A DNA stretch of 64,000 nucleotides from NCBI RefSeq assembly GCF_003945595.2, contig NW_024104365.1, forward strand, positions 5,303,049 to 5,367,048. Reading direction: 5' to 3'. The notes below the pieces were generated by a model. That model was not told the DNA's origin. It worked only from the letters and a program-made list of their open reading frames with translations, and made no database searches. Numbering within the stretch: the first letter of the stretch is position 1; each line of letters starts with the position of its first letter. A program made the position numbers and the translations under genes. Below are positions 11,330 to 25,299 of this stretch, piece by piece. This DNA is from Pipra filicauda (Eukaryota; Chordata; Aves; Passeriformes; Pipridae).

Positions 11330-11760
11330 TTGAATGAAATGTAAGTGCTATTTGAAATATGCAGCTCGCCAACAAGTGAATTGGACTCCTGAGCCGCACT
11401 TGAAACAAAATGCCAATTTTACCTACAGTTTTACTAGGTTTCCTGGTTTATGCAGTGGCATTTGAATGGCCTCTAGTAATTGTTTTTAGCAGGAAAAAAA
11501 ATCAAACAAAAATGAAAAACACAACCCAAAGCTCATTAGCACTGTATTTGGCATGCCATGAATCGTTAAATCTTTATATAAATGCAGAAGTAATTTGTGA
11601 CAAACTAAATCCTTTCTTTTTTCCGAAAGACTTTCTTCTGACTTTTTGTTCATACTGCTGAGGTGCAGTGTGTTTTCCAAACATTGGATATTATTACCAG
11701 AATTGGGGCGTAACCAATTAATGTTTTAATTAAATATTATCTATAATCCTTGAGTGTCAG
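11330..11760. promoter_or_regulatory. candidate conserved noncoding element
   Basis: An AT-rich complex block with TAATT cores, GCTCATTAGC, TTGGCATGCCA-like palindromes (GGCATGCC at 11552-11559) and CCAATTAATG. It contains no simple repeat. The resemblance to developmental enhancer sequence is a judgement by eye. Confidence 0.22.
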
Positions 11761-14700
11761 ATATGCTTAGTGGTGATAAGTGAATAAAATTAGGTGGAAA
11801 ACAAAAGGCAATAGATAAATAAATGCTTAGATAGGGTCTTTTTTACCCAAATTTTTTCTAACCTAAATTTGATGCTAGCGTGTGTTGCTCTCAGGTGGTT
11901 TCCCCATGGATTTTCCCAGTCCTTATCAGGGTAACATACTGCAGTCTTTTTATTTAGATCAGGCTTCGCTTTGAGAGTTAACTAATTGTTGAAGCCCAAG
12001 TGGGAAACTTTCTTGCACCTGGAAAATTAGGAAAGCAAAAGATGTCCGCGTCCTTTCCCTGGTGGTTCTTCACCTGCAAATTTGAACTGCAGTGGTAATA
12101 AAAGTTTTGTGGACCTCATTTTATGTGAGATCATTAAGCGACAGGAGAATTCAGGACTAGTTGCCCTTCATAATTCAGGACACTGAAAGGTGCCATTTAT
12201 AAGCTCGAAGTGCCTGCAGGAAGGCAAAACAGGCTTGTAAAACCCATACTTGAAACCCTGAAAGGGAACCGGTTTGTACTGCTGGCTGCAGCCTTGGAGT
12301 GGCAAAATTGCAAAGGTGGTAGGGATTTGGTTTAAAAAAATGAAAAAACACCTGCCTCTAATAGTTAATGTAACAGCCTGGATTTTCACACTTCTTGTGT
12401 TGATATCTCTTTTGTCCAAAATGACCCCAAAACATCCTGAGCAATGATACCAGTAAAAGCCTTATCAGTTGTACTGCCCAGCTGTTGGGCTTATTATCTT
12501 TCTTGCTATAGCCCACTGTTTTGCTGAGCTGTTAATTTGGCGATAAAATAAGTTTTTCTTGACCTTTTAGTAATATTTTGCAACTGGTGACCTTTGCCCC
12601 TGATGGAGGCCAGGCATTTTGTAGGGAGAACTCTTGCCACCTTTGCTTGAGAATGAGTAGCAGCATGTGCAACACTTCAAATAAAAGGGGTGATATACCA
12701 TCATACCCAGTCATAAAAGTGATTGTTACAACTAACTCTAAATGAGCAGTGTAATCTGCAAAATTCACAATATACTGCAGCTTTATGGACTTAGAAAACC
12801 TGAAAGGCAGCTCAAGGAAGCACTGAGCCCAGCGTTCATTTTCAGAACAGGTACTGCTTTCCCTACCTGCTCCTCTGTTACTCCTCAAATAAGAGCTGGA
12901 GCCATAATTTTAAAGTTTATGACCAAAGTGTAGCAATTTCTACCCAGAATGAGGTATCCGTATCTGTAATCTCAAATGGCTGGGGCTCAACTGTCCTAGT
13001 CCAGCCAATATAAGCCAACTATTTGTGGTCACATTAACGTCCCATGACTGAAGTTACTTGGGTGCCCATTTGTGCCACGAAAACCTAAATTCCAGTGAAG
13101 ACAAGAGCTGACTGCTCATCAAGTCTACCTGTAGCATCTTTGCTTTATTAATCTGTATTAGTTCCATGCCTGTGTGCTTATGCACACCAATTTTAGCAGC
13201 ACCTGGCTATACAGTGTGGTGTCCAACCTGTCATCCCTCCTTATGTCAATCGCATAGGAGCTGGTGAAGCTCTGGCTATGCTTCAGAAGCGTATTGGTAT
13301 TATTCCATGATACTTTCTGATGCTGTTTTTGTTACCTGGATTGATGTGCTCGAGATCCCAGACGCTGCACTGAGCTTAGTATGACCCCAGGACCTTTGCA
13401 GGATTGACTGCAGGACTCAAACCTTTATATCCACTATTAAAAGGCAGTTATGTGACTGTTTATGTTAGAACCAGTTGCTTTGTTGCCTGTGCACGTGCTG
13501 TTCCTTGACAAAATTTAGTATTTTTTTTAATTTATGGTCAAAATGTGATGCATATACTTACCGGAGTACCTTGCTCTGCATAAATGGCCTGGCTGCCTTC
13601 AGTCACCACTCAGATTTCTGTGGGAGAAGAGAGTTGGGTTTTTCTGGCTTTCTGTAGGGATGTGTTCATGGCAGCATTCCTGTTATTTCTATATTTTCTC
13701 TGTAAAGGACATAAAGTTTCTAGATGGCATGTTGTCAGTATATTTTTAAATGACATTTTGGGGGTATTTTTCATATAAGTTCTCTAATTTGTAATACATT
13801 TCTGGGTTTTGTGGGTTCTTTTATTTAGGCTTTATATATGAATGCATGCTTTGTGGGCTTATTGCCTTAAACATTCACTGGCTTTTGTTAAATCTCTAGC
13901 AATACTGAAGTACTGAAGGTGCTTTGGGCTGGGTCAGTACCAAATAATGTATTTGGCGTACTAGAAGTATAAAATTTGTTTTCTTACTGAGTGGGTTTTT
14001 TTGAGAAGTTGATAGATGTGAAAACCATTTAACAGCTGGGGTTTTTTCTTCCTTTCCTGTTAAACTGAGCTACTGAGGAAATCTTCTTACTGCTACATGC
14101 TGCAATATGTCAGAAACACTGTTATGTTATAGTTGCATCATTATCTAAAGGAAAAATTGAGTGTGGGTTTGAAGTCGACAAGTGATGAAAGTAGCCCTGA
14201 GGTTGTCAATTAGAAAGCCAGGGCCTGGAACTGATAAGTTAATGGCTAGTTCCCTTCACACCCCCCTCGCTTTGCTGCCTGCTCCCGCCTCACCCTGCAG
14301 CAACTTTACTGCTTGAAACAGAAATAAAAGGCTCCTGTTGCTTTGTGTCCCAAAATTTATCTCACTGATATGATTCACTTAAATTCTTGGCTGGTTGCAA
14401 TGTTCTTAGTATGAACAGATAGTTAAATGAGGAGAAATGAGATGTAACAGAAAATACAAACTCAAAATCCTCCCACCCCCCGCTTTTTTTAATTAGTTTG
14501 TTTATTTTTGTTTAAATGTTGAACTGTTAACATGGTTGTTTCAGACCATCATCTTGCAGTACACACAGCAAATTTAGCAGCAGTGCAAAATTTTAACTTC
14601 TACCATATGTTTGTTTGCAAGTTTTAAAACCTGAAATTTAATGGCAGCCAGTGGGAATCCATGTGTTCCTGTTAAAGGCAGAGGGCAACACATGTGGTTT

Positions 14701-16921
14701 TTCCTGAAGGGAGATACTGGTTACCAAAGTTTATGATATAATGTAATATAATACAAAGTGTTTCTACTTTGCTTGGGCAGGAGGGAACGAACGTGTTGGC
14801 ATTTCTCCTAAGGAACACATGGGTTTAGATAAATAGATAAATTATGGAAAATAACAAACGGGATTTATTCAGATTTTAATCATTCCTGGTGTTCTAAGTT
14901 GTGAGAACAACAGTAACTTTATGAAAAGAGCTTTAAAGTAGTATTGGAAGTAGATGTAATTCAAAAAGGCATTGTGCAAAACAAAACATGTAATTCATCT
15001 TCAGTTTTTTAAACTTTAGGTACAGTGTGAGATTTTAGGGCTTGTAAAAATTTGCAGTTGGGCACCGCCTCTGCAGCCTGAGGTTTCTGCTCATGACACA
15101 GCAGCTTCAGTGACAACAGAAATCCAAGATTTTTTCCACATAGCCCTGTCTCAACCTAGAGCAGATGAATAATAATCATGAGTTTGTGAAGGCAGTTTAA
15201 TTTGTAAACACAGTCACGTTTTTGACCTTTCTGGTAGTTTCACCATAACCAGCAAACATCTACTGAGTAATAAACAAACTGCAGTTGCTACTTACCCACT
15301 GCAATCAAATGAAACTGGGTGCTCTGAGCAGGGACTGCTGCTCTTGAGTGCTTCTCTCCTCCAGACAGATTTCAAAACATGAAATAAATATTTTTCTAGC
15401 TTCATTCACAGAAAAAGAGGTGTGACATCATATTAAACAACTCAGCATGGGATGGCGCTCTCTCCTGATGTGCTAACTTGGCCCAAGACCCACGTGGTTG
15501 AGCTTTTCCACGGCTTCACCAGAGAAGCAGTGTAGAAGAGGTAGTACATGATTTTCCAAAGACACGTGCTCTATCTGTGCCCTACTTTGACTTACTCCTT
15601 GAGATACGTGTTTCACAGTACCCATAAATAATGAAAATATGCAATGACATTTTTAATCAGAGGCTTTTCTTACACATTGTGACGCTGGTGTTTCTGGTGC
15701 TACAGGATAACCTGCTGCGGTTGGCCTGCTGCAAGAGAGGTTGTCTCAAAATGAATGGCATTTTATCTAGGTTAGCCTGGCTTGTTCAGATATCACACCT
15801 ACCAGAAAGCATAATTCCGTGGTTTCCTCCTAAACTGATCCTCTCCTTGGATTGCAGTTTTGTCTTTGCAGGAATGTTCTGTAGTTATTTTTTGAATGAG
15901 GTTCTGAAAGTTAATGGTGGTGTGTCAACAAAGCTTATCTTCCAGGGGAAAGTCATCTCTATCTGGATTTTTCTTCTCTTGACCTCTTTCATATACTTTT
16001 ATATACCTGTCGGCCCAGCAGGCTGTCATGCAAGGTACATTCACATGCTGTATGGAAGCCAGGCAGCCAAATTTTGGTGAAGCCAATCACTGCTCTGCAA
16101 AAGGCAGGTGGATGCCAAAAATCTCCATCTCTTTCAGTGGGTTGCTGATCTCTGCTCGTCCGGGTTTCTTCTCCCCCACTTTTGTTTTCGCTGTTGGTTA
16201 ACTGCATTTTCTCAGTCATGGTACTCTTTCAGTCTGAGAGACACTCTCTTGCCATGTGTTTCTTTACTTTTGTCATGCCTTAAGTACATCCATGTCTTTC
16301 AGTGTGGATGACCATACGACATGTGTGCTGTCTGTTCACCAGTTTACACCAGTTACTTCCTTACTTCCAAAACACATGAAGCATAGTGTGCTAGACAGTG
16401 CCCACTGTTTAGGGTAAAGGCTGTGGTGTTCTACAGAGAGGTTACAGGTAGAACTGGCCTTTTTCCCCCTTTCCCTACCTAAGGAGGAAGAGTCTCATTT
16501 TAGGAGGAAAAGTTTCTTTCCTCCCTGCAAGGCTGGGTCCACATAAACTCTTCAGCTCTCTAGAAGTTTGGTTGCATTGGATCACTTCTGTCTGCAGGTA
16601 CAGAAGCCTAGTGCCAGAGCTTTTGATGATGTAGAGCTTTCTAAGGCTAAAAATCAAAGGGGCTCCTTTCCACCCACATACTTTACTTTTTCTGACAAAT
16701 AGAGCTGGAGCAGTGCTCCTTCCTTCCCGTATGAGCATTCTCAAGCCCAGAATTCTTGCCTTCAAATGAATGTTGGAAAGAAATGAAAATTGCTTACTAA
16801 AAGGTGGTGTGGCATTTCCTAGTTGTTTTTCATTCCCATAGGGAACCTTAAAATAGGGAAAAGCTTGTCTAGATTCAGTAATTTGGAATGGATAAACCCA
16901 TGTCTTATACACAAGGAATTT
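11761..16921. other. noncoding DNA, no gene seen
   Basis: No gene is supported. A 37-codon open stretch around 13202-13312 (..PPYVNRIGAGEALAMLQKR..) looks superficially protein-like but has a weak acceptor and ends in TGA. A 149-codon open frame at 15631-16080 is hydrophobic, Cys-rich and unrelated to anything I know; it is probably chance. An A/T-rich, C-run-containing segment lies near 14470. Confidence 0.45.
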
Positions 16922-16938
16922 AAAAAAAAAAAAAAAAA
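16922..16938. repeat. poly(A) run
   Basis: Seventeen consecutive A followed by GGAAAGG. No retroposed gene or target-site duplication is apparent beside it, so it looks like a simple homopolymer. Confidence 0.85.
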
Positions 16939-19900
16939 GGAAAGGAAAACACAGTGACAGAGTGATTGCACAAAGACATGTTCCAAGTGAGAAAGTTGAC
17001 TTGGCACTTCCAGATTTTTAATTTCTAAAATAAAATTGAAGTGCTCTATTGTCTTTATGCAGTCTTGATAGATTTTCTTTAAGTATATCTGAAATTATAT
17101 AACAGAGCTCAGTTAAGTCAACTTTGTCTTTAATGACACTGTCATCATCTAAGACATATTTATTAGCAGGATGTCATCCCACAGGAACTCAGCCCACTGA
17201 ACAAGATAAACCAGAAAAGGAATATGCTGTCAAAGGGCTGCATTTCTTTGGGCAGCTGTTGGATTTTTAAAATCAACTTCTTTGACCACTTTTGCCTGGA
17301 CAATGGTTTATTAACGTTAAAACACAACTGATAAACATCAGAATATAAAAAATGAAAATAAAAGATGTGATGGTTTAGGTTTTTTATTGTATTGTTTATT
17401 ATTGTGACTGTATAAAATGACATATCCATTATGCAATGGTAGTGGCAAAATTAAATGGTTTCGAACCAAGTGTAAACTTGTTGGGGGAAACTAGCGACAG
17501 TTTGGACCTTTTTGGTACTGTAGACTGCAAATATGTTGAGAGGCCTTGACTTCAGAGACTGGAATATTCACCCCCTGCCTGATGGATCTGTTGCAATGCG
17601 TGGTGGGGTCTGCAGTGTGGAGTGTGGTGTCTGCAGGATGTCTTTACTCAACAACCATGAAGGGAATTAGTTTAGAAGAGAAAGACACTGAAGATTTTTA
17701 ACACTTTAGACGCTGCCAGTTTCTTTTGCAGACCACTTCCAGCCTGTTTTGCAACTGATAAAAATATATATGTTCTGGCATTTTTATATAAAATATTTGA
17801 GATGTAGGTGTTGCTGCTTTCTGCCACTAGTAATGGTAATGCTGGCACATTCCTCAATTAAAAAAAATAATTCTGGAACTAAATGATAAGCAAAGAGCTG
17901 AACCCTGAGTCGATGAGATGGCAAAAACTTTGTGATCAAGAAATAAATAAGAAAAACAGTTTTCAGAATTTATACTGAGTGTATTTTTTCTTAAAAATTT
18001 GTCTATTAAAATTATGCCAAGGCCTAAACGTATTGTAGTCTGTTTAAGTCATAACCCCCCCCTCCCCCCAAACAAAATAGAAACAGTGCTTCCAGGATGT
18101 GGATCAAACCATTCAGCTGATGAAAGTCAATGCCTAAACTCTGGAAACCCGAAGTGTTTGAAGTACTGTGTTGGCCTTTGAGATCAATAGCCTCCTCTGC
18201 AAGTACCAAGAGAATATTTTCTTCAATATATTCAATTAGCTGAGTTAAATGACTAATTTATTCAAACGTGACCAAATGGGAGTTGAAAGAAGCAGAAAAG
18301 CTTGTTCTTCTACACCAATCTGTGAATAAAAGCTAATTATGAGAGGATTAGATTTGCTAACACTATAATATTGAAGGATATTAAGACGAAATACTAGATT
18401 GGTGCTAATTCTAGCTAATACAGAGTTATTTTAATAGATCAATTTTTAAATCTAATCACAATTTTTTTTAGAAGTCTAGCCTCTTTCAGATAGTGTTATG
18501 CAAGTGAAAAACTGTCTCATTACGTTTTAAGTTGCATTTGTTTCCATCCAAAGAAACATAAATCATAAGTAAACACAAAGGTATCAACTAGTAAATAAAA
18601 ATGGTGCCATACATGATTTTCTAACAAAAACAGTAAAATTAATCTGAAAAAATGTATAATGAGGTATAGAAAAGTTTAAACATATAGCAGCAGAACTACT
18701 CTGTCCTTCTGGCTAGCAATAAGAAGTGCCAAATTTAGTGTAAAAGCTATATTTAGTTACAAAGCAACATACTTCAGTGGTTACAAACTGAGAATTAACC
18801 TTTCTCCAAGAAAATAACTAAAACCTTTAAATGGGTAAACAAGATTCAAATTAATTATTTAACTCAAAGTTTCCCACTCTGTAGTTTAATTCATTATCTT
18901 TAAGATAAGTAGTTTGAAAGATTTAATTCTGCTGAAAGTAATCAATAACTGAGGTATGTACAAGTGAACATAAATATCAATGCAAGCTTAACATAAGCAT
19001 TCAGAAATTCAGCCAAGAGCGCAATGTCAAGAAAATGTGAAGATACAATTTTCAATCCTGTCCTTAAACATTTGGTATATGGGACACCCCACAATGAAAT
19101 TTAATTACCTCTTCTGCTGATAGGATCATGAGAAAAACATTGCTTCAGGCACCAGCAGAATGAAGGACGGAGGACAGGATGGAGACTGTCTCGGTCACTA
19201 TGTCTTTGCTACAAAGATTCTGAGTCCTGCTGCTGTTGGTCCTTGGTGTCTCAAGCACTGAGACAGACACCATCGTGATTCTTCTCCATCTGCTGGTCAT
19301 GTTGGAAGCTGTTCCTGTAAATGCCAATTCATAACCTTTCATCAAATTGCTTACAAAAAACACTGCTTTCTGTGCTAACTATTTAAAATGACAGTTTGGC
19401 AGCTCCCCCACAAACAAAGTCTGACAGTGGTGCTGAGTTTCCGGGAGGTGGTCCTTCTCCAACAGTTTACTTGACAGTGGGACTGGCTGACTCTTCTTCT
19501 TCTCCTCCTAGCCAGGATGAACAGCCAGGGCAGTAGAGACAAGTGCTTGGTGCAGGGCTGTCAGACCAAGAAGCAGATCTTGGGGTGCTCCAACAGTGTA
19601 GTATTTCTGCTGCTGTGTACTTGGGTAGCTTCTTTAGGTTTTAAGCTCTCATGAACCTGAGTTCCTCGTCTTCAACAGGTCCATAAGACCTGCCAAAGTA
19701 ATTTAACAGCTGACCTGCTGAAGTAACCTGCTGTGTAACTTAGAAGTCACCTATTAGTAGAAAAGGAATTTATGATTGAAAGTTTTGCTGGGTATAATGT
19801 GCTGTTTCACCAGATCCCCATTCTCCTCACGGTTATTTCCCAAGGTAGCACTTGTGTTGTCTGTATGTTCTGAGTCTCCAGGAGCCTCCTGCTAAGCACT

Positions 19901-22830
19901 TGCTTCTCTCCTTGACAAGCCCAGGAGAGGATTTCTCTTAACTGACCACTGAACCCACTGCTCACTGCTGGAGGCACAGGGATGTAGCAAAGACGGGTGT
20001 GTCTTTGGATGAACATAGATGATCATGTTTGCATCCCCAAAACTACTAAGATGAACAGGCTGTGTGTTCATCCCAGCCTCAGTTCCTCTCTGCATGATCT
20101 GCAGTCTCCCTCATTGGACTCTGGGGTCCACAATCCTGCTTGGGCATTCACCGTGACAGCGATGAGGCTTTATGTGTTTATTGGACTGTAACAGCCGGTA
20201 TAAAGGATGCTGAGATAAAGGCTACATCTTACCTGCCCTGTTTGTCTCTCCGGGGTCCAGATTTTTAAATATGCTATTTCTATTTCTTTGTAGTACCCTT
20301 CAAGTGAAAATCCAGGTTTTGCCATCAGATGCATCCACTGTGAAAGATTAGCACAGTGTTTAGGTTTTCACAGACCAATTTTCAGAGTAACTTGGACCTT
20401 TTTTTTTTATGTGATGTTTCTAAAACTGGCAGAAGAAGAACTTTTTTTTAAGCCTGCATATGCCGCAAAAAGTATTTTAAAATACAGATTTTTTTTTTTA
20501 AATCTTTAAGCATGTTAAGCATGTTTAATGCTTGTATAAGGTGCCAGATTTTAATTACAGTTGGCATTTATAAGTGTGGTGCTGGCAATGGCAACCATAT
20601 TGCTGAAAAAAGGCATAAATTTTGACACTGGCAATATGGGAACCCAGCATATGAGACTGTAAACCTCATTGCTTTCTGTTTTAATATGATGGTTTAAGGG
20701 AAGGACTTTTAACAGTTAATATTTAACTAGAACATTTAGGGTTTGATATAAAGTTGTTCTAATTTCAAACTATTTACTAATTTAGGTCCTATCAAAGATC
20801 AGTTTAGGTAATAACTTTCTATTAAATAGCCTTTAAATAAGCATGCTTAAAGTAGGGAAAATAAGATGCTTCATTACAAGAAATGAGGTTGGCATCTACC
20901 AGGTTTTCCATTAAGTTCCAGGTCACAGACAAATAAAGAAAGTATGTTAGGAAAAAAAACCTTTTTAAAAATAATTAGGGAGATGTCTGTTTTGTTCACC
21001 AGATGGAAAATCAGTAGTTGTGGGTGGTCTGTGCTGGATGGGGCATCTCACAATTGGCAGAACTATGCCTTTAACTTTTAAAGTCCTGGGACAAAATGTG
21101 AAAGTAATTGACTGTTCCGAATGCTCTCTCTCTGGATACCTAGCATGCTTTTAAAACCAAGATTTGGTGAGTTTCTGACTTTTTTTTGTAAGAACACTCG
21201 AGCAGTTGTGTCTGGTATTAGGCCAGTTGGGTATATTTTTGGTAGCTGTTTAGTGGGGCTGTTGTCTTTTGTGTTTACGCCTGCATGTGCCTGGACCTGC
21301 ATGCACACAACTGAAATGCCACAGCTTTATAATTCTCCATTTGCACATGAGTTTCATAATATTGTCAGTGTTTGCTGTGTTCAGGTTATATGTAACTGTT
21401 GGTTAACATAATTCATTTCTGTCCTTTAGTTCATTCTGGTTTAAGGAATTTAAATCTATCCATTTGCCAGTATACTAAAGAAAACAAAGTTGCAACCTTA
21501 TATTTACAAAGAAGAAGAAAATTCCTGCTTTAAAATAATGCAGGTGTTTCCAAAAGTATTAAAAATCCATAGTATTTTTAATCCATTTTTTTTAATGTGA
21601 ATAAATAAATCCAAATGTGCATGTGTGGATAGTATGTGTACAGATAGGCATATTAAATATGGTCATTTATGAATGTGTTGGAATCTTCTTAGTGCAGTTT
21701 GTAAGTTAGCTTGCTGTTTCAGAACTCATACTTTATAATTTCCAGATTAATTTGAGAAAACAGTATTTCAAGTGTGGAAGATAGGTTAGAAAATCCTTGT
21801 ATTCACATTAAGAATAACAGATTTTGTTATCTGAACTGCCATAAGAATGTATTGTGTTCAGTAGTCACCTCTCAAAGAATGAGACAGAGCCCATTTGCAG
21901 CATAGGAGGCAATTGCTTTATATTTACCTTACTTTACAGACAATTTTTTTGCAGTTATCTATATGAATGGTCACAAAGAATTGTATGTGTGTGTTATATC
22001 TATATTGTAGCTTGTGTTAAACTGATCCCCACTCTTACTATGTAGAAGCATTCTTAAAGATAAGTGAGGCACTCAACTTAGTGCCTTCTTTGTAAAATCC
22101 CTTTTGCTATGCATGACATGTACTCTGTATTTTTTCCCTTGCAGTAAATTATAAAGCTTTTTTCTTTCCATGAATCTCCTTCCAAGAAAACACATACAGC
22201 CTAATAACACTCGCCTTGAGAATGGTGCATTGCCTCCACTACAAAGCCGTGTTTTCATTGAAGAGATAATTATAATATGGTTTAATGTTCTTGTCAACCC
22301 TGAAACACTGTCCCTAAAGAGTGCTATTCTGGTGGATGTCTTTTTGAAGAGAGCTGAATGTGGCTAAGAGAACATACACGTAGCCACGCACTTTTCTGAT
22401 AAACCAGGACAGATTTTTAATGCAATAAATGCTCTCTGAAAAGAATTATACATTTTCTGAGGTGCTAATTCAGAGCTGCTTCATCCACCAGATTCCACTT
22501 TTAATAATACGGAAAATTTTCTTGAATTTATTTATTTTACTTTCTTCTCTCCTCATCCCCCATTATATTTATAGACTTTAAATCTATATGAGAACAGAAA
22601 CTCACAATAATAATTAGAATGTTTTTAATGTGCTTTGAGGCGCAGACTTCAGATGAGTAAAAAAGCCCAAACTGGAACACAAATGGTTCTTTCCAGGCAG
22701 CAAGCACGCTTGGCTGTTGATATGCTGTAATTTTCTGCTTTACTTAGTAAAAACAGCAATTACTTATTTGTTCCGTATCCCCCCCAGCACAGATGCTCCT
22801 CAGTCTGTCCATTTTCTGAGCACCAAGCAG
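16939..22830. other. AT-rich noncoding DNA
   Basis: No gene is supported. The part from about 18.2 to 19.1 kb is very AT-rich with many TAATTA-like and TAAACA-like cores (for example GTAAACACAAAGG near 18570, a forkhead-type site), and may contain regulatory elements. A broken C run is at 18055-18069. Runs of T occur at 20400-20410 and 20491-20500. Confidence 0.4.
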
Positions 22831-22832
22831 GC

Positions 22833-22861
22833 TGCGTACGCGGGGATGCGCGTGCACGCAT
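22833..22861. other. CpG cluster with alternating purine-pyrimidine (Z-DNA-prone) stretch
   Basis: About nine CpG lie within 50 bases of otherwise AT-rich DNA. Positions 22846-22861 alternate strictly purine/pyrimidine (ATGCGCGTGCACGCAT) and 22833-22842 do the same. The GCGCGTGCACGC core is also loosely like an NRF1 site. Both readings are structural inference. Confidence 0.45.
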
Positions 22862-23439
22862 TCTAGCGCGAAGCAAGTCGAGTTTTCCCCTTGCATGCTG
22901 CACCGTTAACAGCATTTATTTGCCACTGATGCTCCTTTACCACCAGCCCAAGACAATGGTGTGCTGGAAGCAGCCGTGGCTGTGAAGGTCTCACTTTTAG
23001 CTGTCTCTCCTGCTGATGGCACACATTTCCAGGTGCAGCTTAGCAAAGCATCAAGCTGACCTTACAAAGCAGAGCGAGGAACAGATAAAAGCCAGACGAT
23101 CACACCAGTTAAGACTGAAGTCCAGTCAAACAAATCTTTAACATTGTTTTTGCTGTGTTGTCTTTTGTGGTGGTCTGGTGGTTGTCAACAGTGTCTGATG
23201 CTGCTAAAAGCTATGCAGTCTGAAGCAAAAAGGCTTTCAGGGAAATTAAATCACAGGCTGGCTGAAGGCGATGCAAAATTCCCCTTGGCTTCAGGCCATC
23301 TGGGATTTCCCCCTTAGTTGCAAAGCCCAGTTAAAGGCTGCTGCACCACAAAAACTGAATGTGACGAAAAAAACCCCGAAAACCTAAGAACAACACAACA
23401 CTTTCACTCCTCCTGCAACTGTTAGTATATACAAGGAAT

Positions 23440-23860
23440 TGCGTGGCTCAGCACAATGCAACCTGACGCTGAATCAGGTGGTTGGGATCTTGAATTTAAT
23501 ACCTAATTATTTTTAAGAGCTACTATTAAATGAGGAATATGAGTAAATATGAATGGCATTTTATTATGTATTTAATTAGCATAATTCTGGAGAGAGAGTA
23601 TAAAAGAAATACAATCCCTGCAAAAGTGTATAATTTGAGTCTTCATTACAGTCATCACTTGCAATCGATTAGCTTGCTCTGAAGTCAATGGGATTTATTT
23701 TTTTTTCTTGAGGAGAAATTACAAATTAAGGCCTTAAATTAATATTGTAAATAATCTCTCTAGAGAAACTTTTCACTGCAAAAGCTTCCTCAATAGGCAA
23801 ATGTTAAAACATTTCTGGTGCTGCACAGTTTAAAAGTATCCTTGAGATTTTTACCCACAG
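23440..23860. promoter_or_regulatory. candidate conserved noncoding element
   Basis: The block is rich in homeodomain cores (CTAATTATTT, TTAATTAGCATAATT, AAATTAAGG), includes ATCGATTAG and a TGACGCTGA AP-1/MAF-like site, and carries TGAAGTCAATGGGATT, similar to the palindromic sauropsid repeat core. No low-complexity run except nine T near 23700. Enhancer function is inferred from texture only. Confidence 0.25.
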
Positions 23861-25299
23861 GTTTATATATTCAAGATAGATAGCCAACATTCAAAGAATA
23901 AGCAAGAGTTTCTGGCAGAACTGACATTTTACCGTCATGTCAAGTATGTTTCCCCCACCATTTTTCTTTCATTTTTTTTTAACAGAAGAAAAAGGTAGCC
24001 TAAAAATACAAAATCTTAGTTAATGAACATAGATCCAAAGTGGCATGAAAAGAAATTAAAAATGCCGTTTTCCCATTGCCCCTTCTTTTCATAGCTTTGA
24101 ATTTGTTACTACACACACTATTTTAGACTTTATTATCTTTTCACGAGATATGTGTGTTCCTACCTAACTCAGCACCTAACATTTTGATGGATATTGCTTA
24201 ACTTAAGTCTTAGGTTTGGTGTTGTTTGAGATTTTTAATAAACTATCTCTTTTCTTTTTTGAACAAAAAAACCCACAGTGGGATTAAATATTTGATAAAA
24301 ACATATTAGACTTTACCAATAAGTGAATATACATTAGTTTGGTAATTTTATTTCCTCTTTTTTTTTTTTCAGACTATATATTCAATTTATTTTAAAAAAT
24401 CATTCTTTTGTTTTAACTATGATGATGTCACATACAAATCCATTGCCACATTAGATGCTGTGGTGATCACAGCTAAGGCTCAGTGATCTCTGTCCAACAG
24501 ACAGAGAAAGACCCTCCTCTCCTCTCTGACAAAGACTGCGTGGAGGGATACTTCCAGGCAGCCCATTTTGTGCAGTCCTCCTCCTGCTGCCCAGAGGCAC
24601 TCTTGCACACGCAAATGTTCCTGCTCTGCTTGTAACATATCCTTAATATTCCACTCGCCTTTTCCATGGACTATTGCAGATAAGGAATTGTTAAGCTTTA
24701 AATATCCTCTCAATGTTGTATTTAAAGTAATCTTGATTTTTAACAGCTAATGTTTTTGTAGTCGTTTAATTCCCGGTTCACATCCAAATGTTGAGATGGA
24801 GAGAGAAATGGCATGGAAGGCTGCATTGTTGAATGTTGTTGACCAAATCTTGTTTAAGTGGGTAAATACTCTCTTTCACCCCATTTCCTCTGGAAATTCC
24901 CATTGGTTTCATACTATTGTCATGAAATGTAAACTGATTCACTAGTATTTTGTTGCCTTTTAAAAGACTGGAGCAAAATTTTGCTGATGTTCTCTTTTGA
25001 TATTATTAACATTTTTTTCTTTTATGATTCTGGCATTCTTTCAGCCTCTGTATCTCCCTGCACACAGCATTCTTAGAGGTCTTTTCTTATAGGACGAGAC
25101 TGCAAAGACTTGCAACAGCTCAAAGCAGCTTCATTAAGGCTGGAAAGTAAAATATTCAGGAGCTGGGAAATGTCAGAATTAAGAAAGCTGATGCAGTTGA
25201 AGTTCAGCCCCCTTATACATTTGCTTGATACCACAGTCTTTTAAAATCAGGATCATACTAGGTTTTTCCACAGGACCCCTGCCTCAGTTAGCAAACAGG
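23861..25299. other. noncoding DNA, nothing recognised
   Basis: AT-rich. A 14-base T run ending in CAG at about 24371 resembles a splice acceptor, but the sequence that follows is not coding-like. Confidence 0.4.

Noticed and set aside
13202..13312. Protein-like open stretch PPYVNRIGAGEALAMLQKR
   Set aside because: The upstream acceptor is weak, the frame ends quickly, and I could not relate it to any retrogene or known exon.
15631..16080. 149-codon hydrophobic open frame on the plus strand
   Set aside because: No recognisable family, no promoter or splice context, and AT-rich DNA often gives hydrophobic open frames of this size in 64 kb.
16922..16938. Poly(A) run as a sign of a processed pseudogene
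   Set aside because: No gene-like sequence or target-site duplication precedes it on either strand.
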